The position numbers were made by a program, and so were the translations under genes. A stretch of DNA of 64,000 nt from Jatrophihabitans sp. GTDB lineage: Bacteria > Actinomycetota > Actinomycetes > Mycobacteriales > Jatrophihabitantaceae. Positions 26,845-35,697 of the stretch are shown one piece after another. The stretch is from contig DASWNX010000006.1 of assembly GCA_036399055.1 (NCBI GenBank), forward strand, positions 23,524-87,523, in the 5' to 3' direction. How positions within the stretch are numbered: the first letter of the stretch is position 1; every line of letters begins with the position of its first letter. The notes under the pieces were generated by a model that saw only the letters and a program-made list of their open reading frames with translations, did not search any database and had not been told where the DNA came from.

Positions 26845-27864
26845 ATGTCGTGGGAGACCGGATCGTTGAAGATCGGTTACAAGGCCTCGGCCGAGCAGTT
26901 CGGCCCTCGCCAACTGCTGGATTACGCGGTGCAGGCCGAGCAAGCCGGCCTGGACAGCGTGCTGATCTCCGATCACTTCCAGCCCTGGCAGCACGACGGC
27001 GGCCACGCGCCGTTCTCGCTGGCCTGGCTGGCCGCCGTGGGCGAGCGCACCTCGCGGGTCCAGCTGGGCACCAGCGTGCTGACTCCGACCTTCCGGTACA
27101 ACCCCGCGATCATCGCGCAGGCCTTCGGCACGCTGGCCTGCCTCTACCCGAACCGGATGCTGCTCGGCATCGGCACCGGCGAGGCGTTGAACGAGGTGGC
27201 GGTGACCCGGGTGCAGTGGCCGGACTTCAAGCAGCGGTTCGCCCGGTTGCGCGAGGCGGTGCAGTTGATGCGCCGGTTGTGGACCGAGGAGCGGGTCAGC
27301 TTCGACGGCGAGTACTACCAGACCACCGATGCCACGGTCTATGACCGGCCCGAGCAGAGCGTCCCGATCTACATCGCCGCCGGCGGCCCGGTGGTCGCCA
27401 AGTACGCCGGACGAGCCGGTGACGGTTTCATCTGCACGTCCGGCAAGGGCCCCGAGCTCTACCAGGACAAGCTGATGCCGGCGGTCGAGGAAGGGTTGGC
27501 CGCGGCCGGCCGGGACGGCTCGCAGTTGGACCGGATGATCGAGATCAAGCTCTCATACGACCCCGACCCCCAGCAGGCCTTGGAGAACACCCGGTTCTGG
27601 GCGCCGCTGTCGTTGACCGCTGAGCAGAAGTCCGGCCTGCACGATCCGATCGAGATGCAGGCAGCCGGCGCGGCACTGCCGCTGGAGCAGATCGCGAGCC
27701 GGTGGATCGTGGCCAGCGACCCGCAGACCGCGGTCGCGGCGATCCGGCCGTACCTGGACTACGGCTTCAACCACCTGGTCTTTCACGCTCCCGGCCATGA
27801 CCAGTCCCGGTTCCTGTCCTCCTTCAGCCAGCAGGTCCTGCCGCTGCTGCGCGAACTCGGCTGA
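26845..27864 (+). CDS. fgd: F420-dependent glucose-6-phosphate dehydrogenase
   Basis: Fgd oxidises glucose-6-phosphate to 6-phosphogluconolactone and reduces coenzyme F420, the main source of F420H2 in mycobacteria and relatives. The 339-residue product is very close to mycobacterial FGD in the regions I can recall: [20 protein letters not shown], the active-site [50 protein letters not shown], and [19 protein letters not shown]. It implies that the organism makes F420. Confidence 0.93.
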   Translation: MSWETGSLKIGYKASAEQFGPRQLLDYAVQAEQAGLDSVLISDHFQPWQHDGGHAPFSLAWLAAVGERTSRVQLGTSVLTPTFRYNPAIIAQAFGTLACLYPNRMLLGIGTGEALNEVAVTRVQWPDFKQRFARLREAVQLMRRLWTEERVSFDGEYYQTTDATVYDRPEQSVPIYIAAGGPVVAKYAGRAGDGFICTSGKGPELYQDKLMPAVEEGLAAAGRDGSQLDRMIEIKLSYDPDPQQALENTRFWAPLSLTAEQKSGLHDPIEMQAAGAALPLEQIASRWIVASDPQTAVAAIRPYLDYGFNHLVFHAPGHDQSRFLSSFSQQVLPLLRELG

Positions 27865-27868
27865 GACG

Positions 27869-28396
27869 GTGCGCGGCGACGTCATCAGGGCGGTCGGCCA
27901 GCCCGACGTCGCCGCCGTCGCCGACCTGGTCCACGAGCTGGCCGAGTACGAGAGGGCGCCCCTGCGACACCGGCTCACCCGGAGCCGGCTGCGCAGGGCG
28001 CTGTTCGGCGCCGAGCCGGCGCTGTTCGGACATCTCGCCGAGGTGCGCGGCACGGTGGTCGGCTGCGCGCTGTGGCGCCTCGACTTCTGCGCTGGTGACG
28101 GCAGCTGCGGGATCGACGGCGGCCCCGCCGTCGACGGCCCCGGGATCTACCTCCAGGACCTGTACGTCCAGCCCGCTCACCGCGGCCGGGGGCTGGGGCG
28201 CGGGTTGCTCGCCGCGCTGGCCGTCGAGGCCTGCCAGCGTGGTCTGGTCAGGCTCGAGTGGTCTGTCCAGGAGTGGAATGTGCTCGCCCAGGGCTTCTAC
28301 CGCGGCGTCGGCGGCCGGCCGGACGGCGCCCGCAGCGCCTGGAAGATGGGTCCGGACGCCCTGACCGCCCTGGCCGCGCGGTCCACCGCGGGTTAG
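27869..28396 (+). CDS. GNAT-family N-acetyltransferase
   Basis: The 175-residue product has the acetyl-CoA fold: IYLQDLYVQPAHRGRGLGRGLL, in which HRGRGLGRG is the pyrophosphate-binding loop at about residues 103-111, then LEWSVQEWNVLAQGFYRGVGG, typical of diamine/spermidine-type and amino-acid acetyltransferases. GTG at 27869 is the likely start, 4 bases after the fgd stop. The substrate is unknown; coupling to fgd is positional. Confidence 0.85.
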   Translation: MRGDVIRAVGQPDVAAVADLVHELAEYERAPLRHRLTRSRLRRALFGAEPALFGHLAEVRGTVVGCALWRLDFCAGDGSCGIDGGPAVDGPGIYLQDLYVQPAHRGRGLGRGLLAALAVEACQRGLVRLEWSVQEWNVLAQGFYRGVGGRPDGARSAWKMGPDALTALAARSTAG

Positions 28397-28508
28397 CGGT
28401 CTGCACGAGGCAACGCCGCCTCGATGACATCGCGGGGTTCCTGACGCCGCGCCTGATCCTCACTCATGGGGCGTACTCCCCTTGCCGCAATCCTGCCTCC
28501 CGCTTGCG

Positions 28509-28554
28509 AGTGACTAACTAGTCACTTAGAGTCAGCATCAATTTGCTGTTAAAT
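28509..28554 (+). promoter_or_regulatory. Palindromic operator and promoter before the beta-helix gene
   Basis: AGTGACTA-AC-TAGTCACT (28509-28526) is a perfect 8-2-8 palindrome, typical in size for TetR- or MarR-type regulators. It abuts a possible promoter: TTAGAG (28526-28531), 17 bases, TTAAAT (28549-28554). The sequence is AT-rich against a GC-rich background. The regulator is not identified in the window. Confidence 0.55.
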
Positions 28555-28578
28555 TTACCGCTTCGAGCAGGGATTTCC

Positions 28579-30210
28579 ATGAGACGAGTTATCGCCGGTA
28601 CGTCAACGGCTGTCCTAGTTGGCGGGCTGTTGTCCCTGATCGGCCCGACCGGCCAGGCGGGGGCGGCGACACTCTCCGTCCCCAGCAGCTACCGCACCAT
28701 CGGCGCGGCCATCGCCGCCGCCCGCAACGGCGACACCGTCTCGGTGTCACCCGGCACCTACCGGGAGAACATCAGCATCGTCGGCAAGCGGATCACGGTC
28801 CGCTCGGTCTCAGGCCCTGGCGTCACGGTCATCGCAGGCAATCCCGGCCGCACGCCGGTGATGATCCAGAACATCCCGGCCGGGACCATGACCCTGCAGG
28901 GCTTCCGGATCGTCTCCGGATCGGCGCCGAGCGGCCAAGGCGGCGGCATCACCATCGCCAACTACGCCAGCCCGACGATCCGCGGCAACGAGTTGGTGTC
29001 CAACCGCTCCAATGACGGCGCCGGCATCCTGGTCTACAACAACTCGCACCCGACCATCACCGGCAACAACATCCACCACAACACCGCGGCCAGGTTCGGC
29101 GGCGGGGTCTTCGCCGTCATCAACTCCAACCCGAAGATCACCGGCAACACCATCAGCAGCAACCGCGCCTACGGCGGTGGCGGCGTGTACCTGGAGAACG
29201 ACGTCTCGCGCCCGAGCGCCCGCTCCGCGCCGAGCGTGACCGGCAACAAGATCACCTCGAACGTGTCCAGCCAGGCAGGCGGCGGCATCATGCTGCGCAC
29301 CGGCGTGAACGCGGTGATCGCCAAGAACACCATCACCGGCAACAGCTCGCCCTACGGCGGCGGCATCGAGGTCGAGACCACCGGCAGCACGCCCCGCATC
29401 ACCGGCAACGTGATCACCGGCAACTCGGCCCTCACCTCAGCGGCGTGGCCGGGCAGCGGCAGCGGCGGCGGCATCGCGGTATTCGGCTGGTCGCGTCCGA
29501 TCATCTCGCACAACAGCATCATCGGTAACCGGACCACCCGCTTCGGCGGCGGCATCGTGCTGGCCGAGGGCTCGGTGTCGACGGTGAACGCCAACAACAT
29601 CGCCAAGAACACCGTCATCGACACCGGCTCAGGCCCGGGTGGCGGCGGCATCTACCTGGCCAACTCCGAGGCGACCATCCAGAACAACGCGCTGCGGCAG
29701 AATTCCGCGCCGCTCGGTGGCGGTGTCGCCTTCGTCGGAACCGGCTCGCTGGTGCTGGTCAACAACACCATCGTCTCCAACGCCTCCCGGGCCGGCAGCG
29801 CTGCCTCCGGCGGTGGCCTGTTCGTGGCGAAGAAGACCTCGGGCAAGGCCTCGATCGTCAACAACATCTTCACCGGGAACAACAACTTCCAGATCTTTGA
29901 GATGGGCGAGTTCGCCACCTACTCCAACAACCTGATCACCAACAGCGGCAACGGGATGTTCTACAGCTTCCCGGCCCACACCATCACCGACATCCGTAAC
30001 TTCAACGGCAATCCCAACATCAGGCTGGCGGTCGGCAACGTCGGCTCCGCCCCGGCGTTCGTCAACGCCCCGGCCTTCGACTACCGGCTCACCAAGGGCT
30101 CGCCGGCCGTGGACGCCGGCCGGTCGACCGGGGCTCCCCTGCTCGACATCCGCGACCTGCCCCGCTACGGAACCCGGCCTGACATCGGAGCTTTCGAGTA
30201 CCGCCCTTGA
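28579..30210 (+). CDS. Secreted right-handed parallel beta-helix protein
   Basis: The 543-residue product has a signal peptide (RRVIAGTSTAVLVGGLLSLI, cleaved near QAGA) and then about 16 beta-helix rungs marked by repeated ITGN, GGGI and NN motifs (PbH1 type), as in pectate lyases, NosD and alginate-modifying proteins. It ends in a DIRDLPRYGTRPDIGAFEY motif common to this fold. No catalytic residues can be assigned, so it may bind or cut a polysaccharide. The gene is alone behind a palindromic operator. GGGA lies upstream of the chosen ATG at 28579. Confidence 0.85.
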   Translation: MRRVIAGTSTAVLVGGLLSLIGPTGQAGAATLSVPSSYRTIGAAIAAARNGDTVSVSPGTYRENISIVGKRITVRSVSGPGVTVIAGNPGRTPVMIQNIPAGTMTLQGFRIVSGSAPSGQGGGITIANYASPTIRGNELVSNRSNDGAGILVYNNSHPTITGNNIHHNTAARFGGGVFAVINSNPKITGNTISSNRAYGGGGVYLENDVSRPSARSAPSVTGNKITSNVSSQAGGGIMLRTGVNAVIAKNTITGNSSPYGGGIEVETTGSTPRITGNVITGNSALTSAAWPGSGSGGGIAVFGWSRPIISHNSIIGNRTTRFGGGIVLAEGSVSTVNANNIAKNTVIDTGSGPGGGGIYLANSEATIQNNALRQNSAPLGGGVAFVGTGSLVLVNNTIVSNASRAGSAASGGGLFVAKKTSGKASIVNNIFTGNNNFQIFEMGEFATYSNNLITNSGNGMFYSFPAHTITDIRNFNGNPNIRLAVGNVGSAPAFVNAPAFDYRLTKGSPAVDAGRSTGAPLLDIRDLPRYGTRPDIGAFEYRP

Positions 30211-30335
30211 TCACAAAGGCAAACACTCCTGGGCCTTAATGCCGCGATGTAGCCGGTAATTTCACGGGCCGGGCACTTGCGCTGGCATCGCGGCTGACGC
30301 ACGGTAGGACAACCCGACTTTGGGAGGTCCTGGTT

Positions 30336-31709
30336 ATGCCCGTGATTCGACCGATACGCCTGGTGCTGGCCGCCTCGATGGTGGCGCTGATGAGCGGCGC
30401 TGCCCTCGATGCGGCCGGCGCCGCCTCAACCGAGGCTGCTGGAGTTCCTCGTCCTGACCACGTCGTCGTGGTCGTGATGGAGAACCACTCCAACACCGAC
30501 GTGATCGGCAATCCGGCGGCCCCGTATATCAACTCGCTCGCCGCGACCGGCGCCAACTTCAGCCAGTCCTACGCGATCACCCACCCGAGCCAGCCGAACT
30601 ACTTCGCCCTGTTCTCCGGCTCCCTCCAGGGCGTTGACGACAACTCCTGCCCGCACACCTTCAGCACTCCCAACCTGGGTGCGGCGCTGATCGCCAATGG
30701 CCTGAGTTTCAAGGGATATTCCGAGTCGATGCCGTATGACGGCTACACCGGCTGCAGCAGCGGCGCCTACGTCCGCAGGCACAACCCGTGGGTCAACTGG
30801 ACCAACGTCCCGGCCTCGTCGAACCTGACATTGAACGCCTTTCCCACCGACTACAACCAGTTGCCGACGGTGTCGTTCGTGATCCCCAACCTGGACAACG
30901 ACATGCACGACGGCACCGTCGGCGAGGGCGACGCCTGGCTGAAGTCGCACATCGACGGCTACGCGCAGTGGGCCAAAACCCACAACAGCCTGCTGATACT
31001 GACCTTCGACGAGGATGACAACAACTCCGGAAACCGGATCCCGACGGTCTTCGTCGGCGCCCAGGTCAAGCAAGGCACGTATTCCGAGCGAATAAATCAC
31101 TACAATGTGCTTCGCACCCTTGAGGACGCCTACGGCCTGCCGTACGCCGGCGCCAGCGCGAGCGCCACCCCGATCACCAACGTCTGGACGACCAGCCCCG
31201 ATCCCGACCCCGACCCTGTTCCAGATCCGGGCTGCTTGGCGGCGCAGCTGATGGTCAACCCCGGCTTCGAGAGGGGCACGGTCGGACCCTGGGTCAGCGA
31301 CCTCGGCGTGGTGGCACGCGAGACTTCCGAGCAGCCGGCGTGGGCCGGCAGCTGGCTGGCCACGCTGGGCGGCCAGGGCGTCGCTGACACCGACACGCTC
31401 AGCCAGCTGGTCACCATCCCGGTGAGCTGCCAGGCCCGCCTGAGCTTCTGGCTGGACATCGACACGGCCCAGCGGAGCACCTCGACCGCTTACGACACGC
31501 TGGCGGTGACGCTGCGGTCGCCGTCGGGCTCGGTGCTGGACTCGCTGGCCACCTACTCCAACCTCGATGCCGAGACCGGTTACCGCAAGCGCAGCTTCGA
31601 CGTGTCCGAGCATGCCGGCCGCCAGCTGCTGGTGACCTTCACCGCGAAGGAGGACTCCAGCCGGGAGACGTCATTCTTCCTCGACTACGTGACGCTGTCG
31701 GTCAGCTGA
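30336..31709 (+). CDS. Secreted phosphoesterase (phospholipase C / acid phosphatase superfamily) with C-terminal jelly-roll-like domain
   Basis: The 457-residue product has a signal peptide (residues 1-30, ending AAGAAS), then a phosphoesterase domain with VVVVMENHSNTDVIG (metal-binding E and N), SYAITHPSQPNYFALFSG and ILTFDEDDNNSG with metal ligands, and a HYNVLRTLEDAYGLPY block, as in acid phosphatases and phospholipase-C-like enzymes. A linker of alternating Asp-Pro (residues about 288-300) leads to a C-terminal beta domain of about 150 residues (NPGFERGTVGPW start), typical of carbohydrate- or cell-wall-binding modules. It is probably exported to gather phosphate. Confidence 0.85.
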   Translation: MPVIRPIRLVLAASMVALMSGAALDAAGAASTEAAGVPRPDHVVVVVMENHSNTDVIGNPAAPYINSLAATGANFSQSYAITHPSQPNYFALFSGSLQGVDDNSCPHTFSTPNLGAALIANGLSFKGYSESMPYDGYTGCSSGAYVRRHNPWVNWTNVPASSNLTLNAFPTDYNQLPTVSFVIPNLDNDMHDGTVGEGDAWLKSHIDGYAQWAKTHNSLLILTFDEDDNNSGNRIPTVFVGAQVKQGTYSERINHYNVLRTLEDAYGLPYAGASASATPITNVWTTSPDPDPDPVPDPGCLAAQLMVNPGFERGTVGPWVSDLGVVARETSEQPAWAGSWLATLGGQGVADTDTLSQLVTIPVSCQARLSFWLDIDTAQRSTSTAYDTLAVTLRSPSGSVLDSLATYSNLDAETGYRKRSFDVSEHAGRQLLVTFTAKEDSSRETSFFLDYVTLSVS

Positions 31710-31833
31710 GGCGTATGGACTGCCGGTATAACGGCACGCGGACACCACCGGCGTGCGGCCGGGCGTGGGTAGGCTCGCGGTAGCGGCGAGCGAACTCGGC
31801 GTCAGACGGCACGGCCTTGTGGGAGGTTCGCCC

Positions 31834-32655
31834 ATGTCACGACCATCCGGCGGCGCCGGCGATGTCATCGCACCGGTCGGCGCCCGCGAGGAACCGGAGA
31901 TCGAGGACGCCTTCGACCGGCTGGTCGCCGAAGGCGACAATCGGCTCTCCCGGCCGCTGTTGCCGTTGTTGGCGACCGGTTTTCTCGGCGGGATCGACAT
32001 CGGGGTAGGCGTGCTGGCCTACCTGGTGGTCAAGCACGAGACCGGCGATCCACTGCTCGCCGCGCTGGCCTTCACGATCGGGTTCGTGGCCCTGCTGATG
32101 GCTCGCAGCGAGCTGTTCACCGAGAACTTCCTGGTGCCCGTCACCGCCCTGGTGGCCGGCCACGGCACCGTCTTGCAGTTGATCCGGCTCTGGGTGGTGA
32201 CGCTGTTGATGAACCTGGCCGGGGGGCTGATCCTGGCCGGCATGATCGTGGTGGCGCTGCCCGACCTGCAACCGACCGCGATCGAGTCCGGCGGCCATTA
32301 CGCCCATCTGGGGGTGTCGTGGCGCTCGTTCTTCCTGGCAGTGCTGGGCGGCACCGTCATCACCCTGCTCACCCGGATGCAGCACGCCAGCGACAACATG
32401 GGCGTGAAGGTCATTCCCGCGATCGTGATGTCCTTCGTCCTGGTGGGAGCGCAGCTGTTTCACTCGGTGCTCGACTCGATCCTGATCGCGGCCGGGCTGT
32501 TCAGCGGCGGCGCCGATTACAACTGGGGCCACTGGGTCGGCGCGCTTCTCTGGTCGAGTTTCGGCAATCTGGTCGGCGGCCTGGTGCTGGTCACCTCGGT
32601 GCGGCTGCTACGGGTGCCGCACCGGGTGCAGGAGGAGCGCCAGCACAACAGCTGA
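31834..32655 (+). CDS. Formate/nitrite transporter (FNT) family channel
   Basis: An FNT pentameric channel for small monovalent anions. The 273-residue product has six membrane segments, the N-terminal pair with GFLGGIDIGVGVLAYLVV, the conserved SELFTENFLVPV block, LMNLAGGLILAG, and NWGHWVGALLWSSFGNLVGGL in the last pair. An acidic cytoplasmic arm precedes the first segment. GGGAGG lies 10 bases before the ATG at 31834. The exact substrate (formate, nitrite or other) cannot be set. Confidence 0.86.
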   Translation: MSRPSGGAGDVIAPVGAREEPEIEDAFDRLVAEGDNRLSRPLLPLLATGFLGGIDIGVGVLAYLVVKHETGDPLLAALAFTIGFVALLMARSELFTENFLVPVTALVAGHGTVLQLIRLWVVTLLMNLAGGLILAGMIVVALPDLQPTAIESGGHYAHLGVSWRSFFLAVLGGTVITLLTRMQHASDNMGVKVIPAIVMSFVLVGAQLFHSVLDSILIAAGLFSGGADYNWGHWVGALLWSSFGNLVGGLVLVTSVRLLRVPHRVQEERQHNS

Positions 32656-32719
32656 CCCCAATGCGGGTCTGAAGGGCCGGACGGTTTCGGGCCGGGATGG
32701 TCAGGCCGGACGGTGCAGC

Positions 32720-32983
32720 TCAGGCCGGACGGTGCAGCGGAGTGACCGACGAGTCGTCGGCCAACGCGGCGTCGGCTGCCGGGTGCTCCACGACGGCGAT
32801 CACCCGGCCGCTCATGAACCGCGCGGTCCGCACGGGGGTGCCGCCCCGAGTGACCTCGGTGACCTCGACCAGGCCGCGACCGTGGCTGACCTCGACCCGA
32901 CGGCCCGCCCGGGTGGCGGTGATGGTGTAGGTCCGGCTGCTCTCACCGGCGTCTATGACGATCTCAACGCTGTCGCCTCGCAT
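32720..32983 (-). CDS. Small hypothetical protein
   Basis: The 87-residue product is not recognised. It starts MRGDSVEIVIDAGESSRTYT and reads as alternating beta strands with a Val-rich centre, without cysteines or a signal peptide. AGGAG lies 8 bases before its ATG. The last 18 bases of the gene are the second copy of an 18-bp direct repeat (32701-32718 and 32720-32737). It lies in the same direction as, and 48 bases downstream of, fmdB. Confidence 0.6.
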   Translation of the reverse strand: MRGDSVEIVIDAGESSRTYTITATRAGRRVEVSHGRGLVEVTEVTRGGTPVRTARFMSGRVIAVVEHPAADAALADDSSVTPLHRPA

Positions 32984-33031
32984 GACGCTCCTCCTGGGGA
33001 AACGCTGTTCTAAACCATGGCGCGGGCTCCA

Positions 33032-33385
33032 CTATTCCAGCGGATCGCCCAGCCGCAGCGGAGCTGCCTCATAGCGTCCCTCATGGGCGATGACCGGCCG
33101 CTGGTCTGCGGCCAGCTCCGGGTACTTGGCCTCCAGCCGACTACGCGCCTGCGCCTGGGCGCGCAATTCAGCCAGGTAGCCGCGGTCGCCATGATAGGTG
33201 CCCCGCCAGGTCTGCGGCTGGCTGTCGTGCGCGGGTGGCACGGCGGCCACGCCCGACAGCGCGCATCCGGCCGGTAGTTTCACAGCGCGCGACCGGCACA
33301 CCGGGCAGGCCGGCAGCTCCGCGGTGAAGGACTGGATCACTTCAAAACGGTGGCCCTGCTGGCAGCGCAGGTCATAGATCGGCAT
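33032..33385 (-). CDS. FmdB-family zinc ribbon protein
   Basis: The 117-residue product has the FmdB ribbon: MPIYDLRCQQGHRFEVIQSF with C and H ligands, then ACPVCRSRAVKLP. In some genomes FmdB lies next to formamidase/acetamidase genes and is called a regulator; direct evidence of regulation is weak. The remaining 70 residues are helical with no known domain. It lies 7 bases after the transhydrogenase gene and so is probably co-transcribed. Confidence 0.82.
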   Translation of the reverse strand: MPIYDLRCQQGHRFEVIQSFTAELPACPVCRSRAVKLPAGCALSGVAAVPPAHDSQPQTWRGTYHGDRGYLAELRAQAQARSRLEAKYPELAADQRPVIAHEGRYEAAPLRLGDPLE

Positions 33386-33392
33386 CGTTGAC

Positions 33393-34685
33393 TCACCACA
33401 GGCTCATCGAACGGCGGAATATCGCGGCCAGATCCTCCTCGCCGACCGGCCGGGGGCAGGTCGCCAGCAGCCGCTGTTGCTTCATCGCACCGCCGACCAG
33501 GCCGTCGATGTCGCTCTCGTCGTAACCGACCCCGCCCACCCCGTTGGGCAGGCCGATGTCACGCATCAGGGCGGCCACCACAGCGGGTAGGAACGCTGAG
33601 GCGTCAGAGGGTTGATCGGCGTCGGGCGCCAGCAGCCGGGCAGCCCGGAGGTGGCGTTCGGGCTGGGCCGAGAAGGTGAACCGGAACGCCTCCGGAGCGG
33701 TCAGCGCCACGGACATCCCGTGCGGGACCATCGGTTCCTCCTGCGGGTAGTCCTTGGGACGGAAGTCCTTGACCCGGCCGGCGATCGGATAGGCATTGGC
33801 ATGCGGGATGTGCACGCCGGCGTTGCCGAAGCCCATGCCCGCGAAGGTCGCGGCCATCGCCATCGCCAGCCGGGCGTCGCGATCCTCGCCATCGCGCACC
33901 GCAGGCCGGAACGATCCGGACAGCAGAGTCAGCGCTTTTTCCGACCACATGTCGGCGATCGGGTTCGACCCGCAATAGGGCACCCGTTGCTCAGCCCGCT
34001 TGTGCTCGTAGGTGGTGTAGGGGCGTGCGGTGTAGCTCTCCAGGGCATGGCAGAGGATGTCCATGCCGGCGGCCGCGGTCACACCGGCGGGCTGGGTCAG
34101 CGTCAGGTCCGGGTCGATGACCGCCAGAGTGGGTCGTAGCCGGACGTGGCTGATTCCGGTTTTCACCTTCATCGCAAGAACGTCAAGCACGCAGATGGTG
34201 GTCGACTCCGAGCCGGTCCCCGTGGTCGTCGGCACCGCGATCAACGGTTTCAGCGCGACGCTCGGGGCTTTGCCGGCGCCTACCGGCGCGTTGATGTAGT
34301 CCATCAGCTCGCCTGGATTGGTGTACAGCAGGTTGACCGCCTTGGCGGTGTCGATGCTGGACCCGCCCCCGACCGCCACGAAGGCGTCCCACGGCCCGTT
34401 GGCCTTGGCCCAGTCCACGGCGTGGCGCAGGCTCTGGTCGGTCGGCTCGATGTGGGACTCGTCGAAGACCTCGGCCTCGATGCCGAAGGCGGCCATCTGC
34501 TCGGCTATCCGTTGCGGCACGCCGGTCGCGCTGAGACCGCGGTCGGTGACCACCAGCGCCCGGCGAACGTCGTATTGGGAAAGGTCGAAACCGATCTCAG
34601 CGGAGGCGCCCGGCCCGAACTTCAGCTGCGGGCAGCCGTAGGTGAAGATGCTTTCCGGATGCGACGGCGCGGGATACTCGGTCAT
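33393..34685 (-). CDS. Hydroxyacid-oxoacid transhydrogenase (iron-containing alcohol dehydrogenase family)
   Basis: An Fe-ADH-fold enzyme that oxidises 4-hydroxybutyrate to succinate semialdehyde while reducing 2-oxoglutarate, with a bound cofactor. The 430-residue product has VAVGGGSSIDTAKAVNLL for the nucleotide, PTTTGTGSESTTICV, and the metal ligands in MDILCHALESYTARPYTTYE and HIPHANAYPIAGRV. Subfamily traits such as YTTYEHKRAEQRVPYCGSNP match ADHFE1-like (HOT) enzymes. It follows the lactonase gene and precedes fmdB in one operon. Confidence 0.88.
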   Translation of the reverse strand: MTEYPAPSHPESIFTYGCPQLKFGPGASAEIGFDLSQYDVRRALVVTDRGLSATGVPQRIAEQMAAFGIEAEVFDESHIEPTDQSLRHAVDWAKANGPWDAFVAVGGGSSIDTAKAVNLLYTNPGELMDYINAPVGAGKAPSVALKPLIAVPTTTGTGSESTTICVLDVLAMKVKTGISHVRLRPTLAVIDPDLTLTQPAGVTAAAGMDILCHALESYTARPYTTYEHKRAEQRVPYCGSNPIADMWSEKALTLLSGSFRPAVRDGEDRDARLAMAMAATFAGMGFGNAGVHIPHANAYPIAGRVKDFRPKDYPQEEPMVPHGMSVALTAPEAFRFTFSAQPERHLRAARLLAPDADQPSDASAFLPAVVAALMRDIGLPNGVGGVGYDESDIDGLVGGAMKQQRLLATCPRPVGEEDLAAIFRRSMSLW

Positions 34686-34794
34686 GAGCTGGCCTTATCG
34701 GTGAGGATCGCAGCGAGCGCCAGCGAGCGAGGACCGGAGCGGAGAAGGCCAGCGGGACACCCCGTCATGAGCTGGCCTTATCGGTGAGGATCGC
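34681..34794. repeat. 31-bp direct repeat flanking the transhydrogenase start
   Basis: The same 31 bases occur at 34681-34711 and 34764-34794. The first copy includes the ATG of the transhydrogenase gene. Between them is a GC-rich stretch with repeated AGCGAGCG units and an inverted copy of CTGGCCTT (34689-34696 against 34746-34753). The duplication moves the transhydrogenase start 83 bases further from the lactonase gene. Confidence 0.85.
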
Positions 34795-34798
34795 GCTG

Positions 34799-35611
34799 CT
34801 AGGCATAGGAACCGGACGGGGCCAGTCGCATCGACCGGAGCTGGGCGGCGTCATGGCCGAACACCACTGTGGCGTCGGTCCTCTCGGCGATGCCTCGGAT
34901 CTTCTCGACTGACTCGTAGAACGCGGCGAGGTCGTTGACGATGGCAGCCGGGACGGCGGGTGGGCCGTAGGAGTCCCCCATGTACACCGCGTCCGAGGTG
35001 AAGATCATGGTTCCGCTCTCCCGCAGCGACACCTGCATAGCCATCGTTCCCGGCGTGTGCCCGGGCGCCTGGATGAAGTTGACGCCGGGCAGGAACTCCG
35101 AGTCGTCGGACACCGTCTGAAACTCCAGGCCGTCGTAATCAGCCTTGAGATGAGCGCCGCTGAACTCGCCCTGATATCCGAACGCGAAGTCCTTCTCCGC
35201 CTCAGAGCAGACCAGGGTGGCGCCGGACCCGGCGAACATCTTGGCGTTGCCGGCATGGTCGAAATGCAGATGGGACAGCACCACGTGGCTGAGATCCTCA
35301 GCCTGCACGCCGAGCTGCCCCAACCTGGCGTCGAGGTGCTGTTCGTCGCTGACCTGGTCATAGGGGAAGAATTCCTGCAAGCCGGTCGGCGCCCACCTGG
35401 TCTCCCAGTCGCGCGGGCAACTGGTGTCCCAGAGCAGGGTGCCCTCGGGTGTCTCGACCAGGACTGCGTGGGTGGTGCAGGGATACCACTCGACGGGTCG
35501 GTCCTTCTCCGCTCGGGGGCGGATGCTGCGTCCGGGCTTGAGAAGCAGCCAGGTCAAATCACAGCTCATCGCACCGCAATCGAGGATATGCAGCCTGGTC
35601 GCGAACGCCAT
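34799..35611 (-). CDS. MBL-fold N-acyl-homoserine lactonase / gamma-butyrolactonase family protein
   Basis: The 270-residue product has the quorum-quenching lactonase pattern: the metal motif HLHFDHAG (about residue 115), a later GHTPGTMAM and a distal VFGHDAAQL histidine. AttM/BlcC of Agrobacterium belongs to this family and opens gamma-butyrolactone to 4-hydroxybutyrate. The next gene oxidises 4-hydroxybutyrate, which supports a butyrolactone role rather than pure signal quenching. GAGGAT lies before the ATG. No signal peptide is seen, so it is cytoplasmic. Confidence 0.82.
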   Translation of the reverse strand: MAFATRLHILDCGAMSCDLTWLLLKPGRSIRPRAEKDRPVEWYPCTTHAVLVETPEGTLLWDTSCPRDWETRWAPTGLQEFFPYDQVSDEQHLDARLGQLGVQAEDLSHVVLSHLHFDHAGNAKMFAGSGATLVCSEAEKDFAFGYQGEFSGAHLKADYDGLEFQTVSDDSEFLPGVNFIQAPGHTPGTMAMQVSLRESGTMIFTSDAVYMGDSYGPPAVPAAIVNDLAAFYESVEKIRGIAERTDATVVFGHDAAQLRSMRLAPSGSYA

Positions 35612-35697
35612 CGGATCCTCCTCGGACCGAGGTTGCCTCGGTTATCCAGACTGGACCGCTGGTCGCGGGCCTGTCAACGCCTCGACCGGCCCGCTAG

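Noticed and set aside
30241-30294. 9-bp inverted repeat (GCCGCGATG and complement) before the phosphoesterase gene, considered as a riboswitch
   Set aside because: The loop of 36 bases has no motif of a known riboswitch class, and the repeat may be chance.
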